Origin: an uncultured Planctomycetota bacterium
GTDB taxonomy: Bacteria > Planctomycetota > SZUA-567 > JAFGNG01
Direction of reading: 5' to 3'
Assembly (NCBI GenBank): GCA_947311175.1
Contig: CAMZKK010000279.1
Coordinates: forward strand, 1 to 10,422
Length of the DNA stretch: 10,422 nt
Positions 6,462-10,422 of this stretch are shown in pieces (position 1 is the stretch's first letter; each line of letters starts with the position of its first letter). The translations under genes were made by a program, and so were the position numbers. The notes under the pieces were generated by a model. It had not been told where the DNA came from. It worked only from the letters and a program-made list of their open reading frames with translations, and ran no database searches.

Positions 6462-7559
6462 ATGAATATTTTAGTAATTACAGAGAAAAATGAAGCACCA
6501 TCAGAATTATTTATTAAGCGAGAACTGGATGCCCTTAAAAGTTCGGGACATAAATTGACAGTAATTGCATTGGATAATATACCAAATCATTTTTCATTAA
6601 ATGTAATGTCTAAAGATTTCTTTAAAATCATATTTTATCATTCGTATTCATTTTCAAGAGCAATTAAAAATAGTGGAAAAATTTTACATATTTTCAATCA
6701 ATACTCAAAGCCAGATTTGATTTATGCTCATTTTGCCTCAATTACTTCTTTTTTGGGGCATGCATTATCCAAATTGTGGAACATCCCTTTTGCCGTATCT
6801 ATGCATGCTAATGATATTTTTTCTCCCAAAAAAATCGGATTAACTTCTTCTTTGAATGCCAATGGCATTACTGTTTGCTCCCAAGTGGGTTTTCGTGCTT
6901 TAAAAAAATATACCGGTACGGAACAGAATGTAGTTATGATTCACCATGGTCTTGATTTAACCTTGTTTCCCTACTTAAATAGAAAAGCCAGAAAAAAACA
7001 AATACTCTTTGCCGGTCGATTGTGTAAAAAAAAAGGGTTGACTGATTTGCTTTATGCCTTTGCAGACTTTCAAGAGAGGAATAAAGAATATAAATTGATA
7101 ATTTGTGGTAGCGGTAATCTTAAATTTAAACTACATAAATTAACTATAGATTTAGGAATGTTTAAGAATGTAGAATTTCGTGGATTTGTTAGTCAATACG
7201 AACTTATGCAAGCGATAGGTGAATCTGAAATTTTATGCCACCCTTCGATTATTGAAAAAAATGGCGATAGAGATGGAATTCCAAATATAATTCTTGAAGC
7301 AATGGCATTAGGAACACCGGTACTAGGAACTACCGTAGGAGGTATTCCTGAAGTAATAATTGATAATTATAGTGGATTTCTCGTTGAACCAAATAGTCCA
7401 AAAGAATTATCTACTAGAATGGATGATATAATAAAATATAATAATATTGAACAAGTAAAATTAAATGCAAGAAATATCATTGTTGGGAATTTTGATATAA
7501 ATGATAATATAAAATTATTAGAGAATTTTTTACAGGAAATTATAAATGGAATATCGTGA
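6462..7559 (+). CDS. GT4-family glycosyltransferase (GT-B fold, WcaL/EpsF-like)
   Basis: 365 residues starting MNILVITEKN, the usual β1 strand of a GT-B fold. An in-frame ATG at 6411 would add 17 residues lying wholly inside the upstream gene and is unlikely. Motifs: HANDIF (115-120), HHGLDL (161-166), FAGRLCKKKGL (183-193, start of the donor-binding domain), a GDRDGIPN segment followed by IILEAMALGTPVL (268-288, the nucleotide-sugar-binding acidic region with Glu279), and GGIPEVI (293-299). The GDRDGIPN wording is typical of exopolysaccharide and colanic-acid-type enzymes such as WcaL. No signal peptide or membrane helix is seen, so it probably acts on the inner face of the cytoplasmic membrane, moving a sugar from a nucleotide donor to a lipid- or glycan-linked acceptor. 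The acceptor is unknown. No clear ribosome site precedes it; it probably relies on coupling to the preceding gene, one base away. Confidence 0.9.
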   Translation: MNILVITEKNEAPSELFIKRELDALKSSGHKLTVIALDNIPNHFSLNVMSKDFFKIIFYHSYSFSRAIKNSGKILHIFNQYSKPDLIYAHFASITSFLGHALSKLWNIPFAVSMHANDIFSPKKIGLTSSLNANGITVCSQVGFRALKKYTGTEQNVVMIHHGLDLTLFPYLNRKARKKQILFAGRLCKKKGLTDLLYAFADFQERNKEYKLIICGSGNLKFKLHKLTIDLGMFKNVEFRGFVSQYELMQAIGESEILCHPSIIEKNGDRDGIPNIILEAMALGTPVLGTTVGGIPEVIIDNYSGFLVEPNSPKELSTRMDDIIKYNNIEQVKLNARNIIVGNFDINDNIKLLENFLQEIINGIS

Positions 7560-8649
7560 CACCGTTATTATTGGGGCAGGACCGGCAGGAAGTTCTGTAG
7601 CTGAAACATTGGCTAATAGTGGTAGAGATGTTCTCATTGTTGACAAGGCATCCTTTCCTCGTCATAAGGTTTGTGGTGGTGGAATTCCAAAGCGAACGAA
7701 AGAAATTTTGAATTGTGATTATTCACATCTCGTTGAATCTAAAATTACCTCTGTGCTTCTTGTTGGTGGTTGGGGAAATGATTTGCGGGTAGATGTTGAT
7801 GATATGGCTGAGATTGTAGATAGAGTGCATTTTGATGAATTAATTTTAAAATCTGCCGTTGATGCTGGAGCAAGTTTTTTGCCAAAAAAAGAGGTTGTTG
7901 CTATTGAATTGAAAAATAACAAATGGCAAATTATGTTTCGTGGAGATGATAAATCTAAATTGATGGCATCTAATATATGTTTGGCATCGGGGGCAAAGGT
8001 CGATATTAAGATTACTCCTGCAATCCCAAAACTTCCACTTGGGATTGCGATTGAGGGTTTTACCAAAATAAAAAAAGATGCTAACCTTGAAAACCGCCAA
8101 ACCGCAGTATTTGATTTCACTTGCATAAATGGTGGTTATGGATGGGTTTTTCCACGCAAGAATTGTTATTCAGTTGGTATTGGGACTTGTAAATGGAAGT
8201 GTCCTGATATTCAAAAACGGTTAACGAAAATATGTTCCGAGGATAAATATTTTGGTGGCAATATTAGAAATATTTCCGGAGCTCCATTGCCATTTTTCAC
8301 AAAGCCCTTGCCTTCGTATGTTTTTAACAATCTTTATTTGCTGGGAGATAGTGCTGGGCTGGTTGATCCATTGACCGGGGAAGGAATATTTTTTGCAATT
8401 AAAAGTGGCATCTTTGCTGCAGAATCAATCATTAAAAATTCCTCAAACGACTATAATGAAAAATTGAATTTGGACATAATTCCCGAACTTTGCATGGCAG
8501 GTCGCTATGCAAGAAAAGCTAGAATTGTTCCTAAATGGCTAATGCGTTTATTGATGAAAAGTAATAGATATGAAAAATACGCTAGAAAATTTGTCTCTAT
8601 CCTTTCAGGAAACACAACCTACCGCCAAATGTACCATAATATGCATTAG
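7546..8649 (+). CDS. Geranylgeranyl reductase family FAD-dependent oxidoreductase
   Basis: 367 residues. An N-terminal Rossmann motif GAGPAGS (10-16) ends in an acidic residue at the second strand (VDK, 32-34). FPRHKVCGGGI (37-47) is the family signature, GYGWVFPR (197-204) is characteristic, and LLGDSAGLVDPLTGEGI (265-281) is the second FAD-binding motif. Relatives in archaea and plants reduce isoprenoid double bonds in membrane lipids, chlorophyll or quinones; some bacterial members act on menaquinone or polyprenols, and FixC-like electron-transfer flavoproteins are related. The substrate here is not determinable. The ATG overlaps the end of the glycosyltransferase gene by 14 bases, with AGGA upstream, so the two are probably co-translated. 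Placement beside a glycosyltransferase makes a lipid-carrier or membrane-lipid substrate attractive, but that is inference. The C-terminus (320-350) is basic and may be amphipathic. Confidence 0.88.
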   Translation: MEYRDTVIIGAGPAGSSVAETLANSGRDVLIVDKASFPRHKVCGGGIPKRTKEILNCDYSHLVESKITSVLLVGGWGNDLRVDVDDMAEIVDRVHFDELILKSAVDAGASFLPKKEVVAIELKNNKWQIMFRGDDKSKLMASNICLASGAKVDIKITPAIPKLPLGIAIEGFTKIKKDANLENRQTAVFDFTCINGGYGWVFPRKNCYSVGIGTCKWKCPDIQKRLTKICSEDKYFGGNIRNISGAPLPFFTKPLPSYVFNNLYLLGDSAGLVDPLTGEGIFFAIKSGIFAAESIIKNSSNDYNEKLNLDIIPELCMAGRYARKARIVPKWLMRLLMKSNRYEKYARKFVSILSGNTTYRQMYHNMH

Positions 8650-8684
8650 TCTAAATTTTACATCAACTGTTGAATTTAATAAAA

Positions 8685-8713
8685 AAAGCTTTTACTTGAA
8701 AAGTAAAAGCTTT
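8685..8713 (-). terminator. Intrinsic terminator of tRNA-Lys, in the convergent gap
   Basis: The arms AAAGCTTTTACTT (8685-8697) and AAGTAAAAGCTTT (8701-8713) form a perfect 13-bp stem with a GAA loop. Read on the - strand it is followed by an unbroken T-run of seven (A's at 8681-8687, three of them in the stem), directly downstream of the tRNA. On the + strand it lacks a proper T-run, so it would stop the upstream + operon less efficiently, though it could still act partly in both directions. Confidence 0.85.
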
Positions 8714-8719
8714 GCTATG

Positions 8720-8796
8720 TGGTACCCCCTCGGGGATTCGAACCCAGGACACCCAGATTAAGAATCTGGTGCTCTAACCAACTGAGCTAAGAGGGC
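8720..8796 (-). tRNA. tRNA-Lys, anticodon CUU, CCA encoded
   Basis: On the - strand the gene starts GCCCTCT at 8796, has a D arm with AGCTCAGTTGGTTAGAGC, an anticodon stem CCAGA/TCTGG with loop TTCTTAA (anticodon CTT, reading AAG) and a T arm with GGTTCGAATCC. It ends AGGGGGT, discriminator A and an encoded CCA. The acceptor stem pairs fully with G-U at the first pair and U-G at the fifth. Length is 74 bases, or 77 with CCA. A 13-bp hairpin terminator follows. Lys is decoded mainly by AAA in these AT-rich genes, so a UUU-anticodon tRNA should exist elsewhere. Confidence 0.97.
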
Positions 8797-8798
8797 AT

Positions 8799-8838
8799 AT
8801 TTTATAACTCTTATTTTATAACTCTTATTTTATAAACT
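8799..8838. repeat. 14-bp tandem repeat, about 2.8 copies, just upstream of tRNA-Lys
   Basis: ATTTTATAACTCTT occurs at 8799-8812 and 8813-8826 and is followed by the partial copy ATTTTATAAACT. On the - strand each unit contains TATAAAAT, a -10-like box, repeated at 14-base spacing. The first copy is too close to the tRNA 5' end to serve as a -10; the second and third could. The array lies in what would be the tRNA leader. Confidence 0.8.
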
Positions 8839-8849
8839 ATTGCGATAAA

Positions 8850-8877
8850 AGAATATCATTTTTGACAAGATTGTCAA
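8850..8877 (-). promoter_or_regulatory. Candidate promoter for tRNA-Lys with palindrome over the -35
   Basis: On the - strand a perfect consensus TTGACA (8877-8872) is followed after 16 bases by TATTCT (8855-8850). The start site would fall near 8843, giving a leader of about 47 bases before the tRNA. The -35 is one arm of a perfect palindrome: TTGACA, four bases, TGTCAA (8862-8877). The downstream TATAAAAT boxes at 8827-8834 or 8813-8820 are alternative -10 elements. Confidence 0.5.
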
Positions 8878-8882
8878 TTATT

Positions 8883-8902
8883 AAATTTAATTTGTTAAAT
8901 TT
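8883..8902 (-). terminator. Weak A/T-only hairpin, possible end of the yvcK operon
   Basis: AAATTTAA and TTAAATTT flank a TTTG loop, an 8-bp stem made only of A-T pairs, 80 bases after the PilZ stop codon on the - strand. There is no long T-run after it in that direction. The stem would be weak, so read-through into the tRNA gene is possible. Nothing else gene-like is seen between 8903 and 8981. Confidence 0.25.
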
Positions 8903-8981
8903 TAGGCTTGCTCAAATTTTTCAATTTATGGTTATTAATGAAAATATTTCATCTTTTCATCTTTTTTATTTTACAACTTGT

Positions 8982-9287
8982 TTATTCTTCAGGGATATTA
9001 CCTGGGGTTATTGTTTCCGGTTTGATGAACTCAAAACCGTAGCTAGCACCAGTATCATTGTTGCATTTTACCCAAGTCATCTTCGCTATTTTTTCAACCA
9101 AGATGCCATTGTGTTTAAATCTCAGTTTTATTTTTAGCGGTTCTTCGGTATGGAGCTTTATTCCACTTTTCGATATATCTATTGATGATGCCTCAAGAAG
9201 GTCTTTTAATGCATGAAATTCAACCTTTGTAATTAGCGAGGTTCTATCTTCTCTTCTTTTTTCTTTCCCTGATATTTTGTTATCCAT
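8982..9287 (-). CDS. Single-domain PilZ protein, c-di-GMP-binding residues intact
   Basis: A 101-residue cytoplasmic protein consisting of one PilZ domain. The two c-di-GMP-binding signatures are present in order: RxxxR as RREDR (Arg11, Arg15) near the N-terminus and D/NxSxxG as DISKSG (Asp37, Ser39, Gly42). The late GASYGFEFI segment (80-88) is the usual final strand. PilZ proteins of this size are adaptors that change partner binding when c-di-GMP levels rise, commonly affecting motility, attachment or exopolysaccharide; no such partner is identifiable here. The start is supported by AAAGG upstream. It lies 15 bases after the HPr stop, so it is the last gene of the yvcK-HPr-PilZ operon. Confidence 0.87.
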   Translation of the reverse strand: MDNKISGKEKRREDRTSLITKVEFHALKDLLEASSIDISKSGIKLHTEEPLKIKLRFKHNGILVEKIAKMTWVKCNNDTGASYGFEFIKPETITPGNIPEE

Positions 9288-9302
9288 ATAATAAACCTTT
9301 AT

Positions 9303-9575
9303 TTAGTTGTCCTCATTAAATCCTGATTCAACTAGTTCAGAGAGGGTCTTAACTGCCTCTTCTGCATCATCCCCATTTGCTTTAATCACAAGTGTAGAGC
9401 CACATTCTGCACCAAGCATCATTATTCCCATTATTGATTTACCATTAATTTCAACATCATCCTTAACGATAATAACATCGCAGGTGAACATATTGCTACT
9501 TTCTACAAACATTGTCGCAGGTCGAGCATGTAATCCATACTTGTTTGTGAGTTTTACTGTGTTTGAAAATTCCAT
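9303..9575 (-). CDS. HPr-family phosphocarrier protein with both phosphorylation sites
   Basis: 90 residues, full length for HPr. The PEP-dependent site is His16 in GLHARPA with Arg18, and the HPr-kinase site is Ser47 in NGKSIMGIMML. It could therefore be phosphorylated by PTS Enzyme I (or PTS-Ntr) on His and by HprK on Ser, to carry phosphate or signal carbon and energy status. No Enzyme I, sugar permease or hprK is in the window. It starts five bases after the yvcK stop with only a weak upstream A/G stretch, so coupled translation is likely. In Bacillus subtilis the HPr-like Crh is encoded in the yvcK operon; unlike Crh, which has lost the active His, this protein keeps it. The symbol ptsH is plausible but a regulatory paralogue cannot be excluded, so none is assigned. 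Confidence 0.93.
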   Translation of the reverse strand: MEFSNTVKLTNKYGLHARPATMFVESSNMFTCDVIIVKDDVEINGKSIMGIMMLGAECGSTLVIKANGDDAEEAVKTLSELVESGFNEDN

Positions 9576-9580
9576 AATTT

Positions 9581-10422
9581 CTAATTTTGCCTTAATTGTT
9601 TGTAAATTTCCATTAGTGCCTTTGATAGTTTTTCTGGATCGTGTTGTTTCGGGTTATCAAAATTAATTACATCTCTCATAAATATTCTTGCAGGCATTTC
9701 GGTTAATTCTTTTCTGTTATATGCTGTTAGCTCAATTCCCTCTTTAGCCAATTCATCAAGTTTTTTGGCGCTTGGTCTGAATGAATTAATTAGTATCGCA
9801 TCTAGTTTAATATCGGGAGCATGTCTATTTAATGCTTCTATGTAATCTTTAACTGCAAACCTGTCGGTTTCACCTTTTTGGGTTACAGTATTTACAATGA
9901 ATATTTTAATGGCATTAGAGCGGTTAATGCAAGTAATTATTTCATCTTCTAATAGTGGCGGTAATACGCTGGTGTACAGGCTTCCCGGACCAAAAACTAT
10001 GAGTTCGGCAGCTCTTATTTGCATGATAGCTTCATCCGGTGGTCTGCCAGCAGATGGCTTTAGCTCTAATGATTTTATTGGTTTTCCGCATTGAGCAATA
10101 AATTTTTGTCCAGTTGTTTTGCTGCCATCATTATGGGTTGCAACTAAGCTTACTCGATCCAAGGTTGCAGGTAGGACTCTTCCTCTAACTGATAATATTT
10201 TATTAGATTCTGCAATTGCTTGACCGAAATCTTCACGTATCTGAGTAAGTACCATAATGAACAGGTTGCCAAACGAATGACCACTAAATTCGCCATCGGT
10301 AAATCTGTATTGCATCAAATCTTGCATTATTGTTCTAGAGTCAGCAAGTGCAACCAAACAGTTTCTTATGTCACCTGGTGGGAGCATGTCAAAGTCACTT
10401 CTTAATCTTCCTGAACTACCAC
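9581..10422 (-). CDS. yvcK: YvcK/CofD-like gluconeogenesis factor, 5' end beyond the window
   Basis: The C-terminal ~279 residues are visible; reading continues upstream of the Met at 10385-10387 through codons for GSSGRLRSDFD to the window edge, so that Met is internal. About 40-50 N-terminal residues, including the Gly-rich nucleotide-binding start, are missing. Family motifs seen: GSSGRLR, LPPGDIRNCLVALAD, GHSFGNL, GRVLPAT, VFGPGSLYTSVLPPLL, a VNTVTQKGETDRF segment and a DAILINS segment. YvcK binds UDP-sugars in Gram-positive bacteria and is needed for normal cell wall and shape on gluconeogenic carbon; it is related to the CofD transferase fold, but no F420 genes are present here. It is the first visible gene of an operon with HPr and PilZ. 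A rapZ (yvcJ) or whiA homologue may lie upstream of the window edge. Confidence 0.94.
   Translation of the reverse strand, partial: GSSGRLRSDFDMLPPGDIRNCLVALADSRTIMQDLMQYRFTDGEFSGHSFGNLFIMVLTQIREDFGQAIAESNKILSVRGRVLPATLDRVSLVATHNDGSKTTGQKFIAQCGKPIKSLELKPSAGRPPDEAIMQIRAAELIVFGPGSLYTSVLPPLLEDEIITCINRSNAIKIFIVNTVTQKGETDRFAVKDYIEALNRHAPDIKLDAILINSFRPSAKKLDELAKEGIELTAYNRKELTEMPARIFMRDVINFDNPKQHDPEKLSKALMEIYKQLRQN

Noticed and set aside
7719..8126. 135-codon open frame on the - strand
   Set aside because: It lies wholly antisense to the flavoprotein gene, whose FAD motifs are clear; no ribosome site or recognisable protein motif supports the antisense frame.
8862..9137. 91-codon open frame on the + strand after the tRNA
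   Set aside because: It overlaps the PilZ gene in antisense, has no ribosome site and is Phe-rich low-complexity as expected from T-rich DNA.
9307..9666. 119-codon open frame on the + strand
   Set aside because: Antisense to HPr and the end of yvcK; Ser/Ile-rich composition is what the reverse of these genes gives, and both - strand proteins are well identified.
9581..10387. yvcK as a complete gene starting at the Met near 10387
   Set aside because: The conserved GSSGRLR sequence lies just upstream in frame, so the gene continues past the window edge.
9581..10422. CofD-type transferase for coenzyme F420 synthesis
   Set aside because: The PPGDIRNC, GHSFGN and FGPGSLYTSVLPPLL motifs and HPr linkage are those of YvcK; no other F420 gene is present.

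Overview
The window is an AT-rich stretch of a chromosome from a diderm (outer-membrane-bearing) bacterium. The evidence is a β-barrel porin ending in the terminal phenylalanine typical of BAM substrates, next to ordinary housekeeping genes. A YvcK/HPr pair, a FapA-type (DUF342) protein, a PilZ protein and a LarB together suggest an uncultivated lineage of the Lentisphaerota/Omnitrophota/Elusimicrobiota kind. That placement is a guess from gene content; no marker here fixes the phylum.

Layout. (1) 1-1050 is the 3' part of a porin gene, closed by a strong UUCG-tetraloop terminator (1071-1105). (2) 1106-1283 holds a σ70-like promoter candidate, two hairpins and six tandem copies of an ATTAACA-type heptamer. 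(3) 1284-4196 is a tight + strand operon: a small three-helix membrane protein, LarB (nickel-pincer cofactor synthesis), NnrD (NAD(P)H-hydrate repair) and a short E2-type lipoyl acyltransferase lacking the usual E1/E3-binding domain. (4) After a 185-base gap with a leader hairpin, 4382-8649 is a second tight operon: a long FapA-type protein with a duplicated N-terminal module, a GT4 glycosyltransferase and a geranylgeranyl-reductase-family flavoprotein. (5) At 8685-8713 a 13-bp hairpin separates the convergent transcription units. (6) The rest is on the - strand: tRNA-Lys(CUU) with encoded CCA, then a separate operon yvcK (cut by the window end) - HPr - PilZ.

How the genes may work together. 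LarB and NnrD both act on nicotinamide-type dinucleotides, and their 8-base overlap suggests coupled translation, but LarC, LarE and any lactate racemase are absent here. The E2 has no E1 or E3 partner in view. The FapA/glycosyltransferase/reductase operon could concern the envelope or isoprenoid lipids, which is inference only. The yvcK-HPr-PilZ operon resembles the yvcK...crh neighbourhood of Bacillus and adds a protein with intact c-di-GMP-binding residues, so it may connect carbon-flux control with second-messenger signalling.

I found no CRISPR array, transposase, phage gene or clearly new defence or biosynthetic system. The most interesting points are the duplicated FapA module, the E2 without a peripheral subunit-binding domain, the orphan larB-nnrD pair, the structured heptamer repeat and the yvcK-HPr-PilZ operon.
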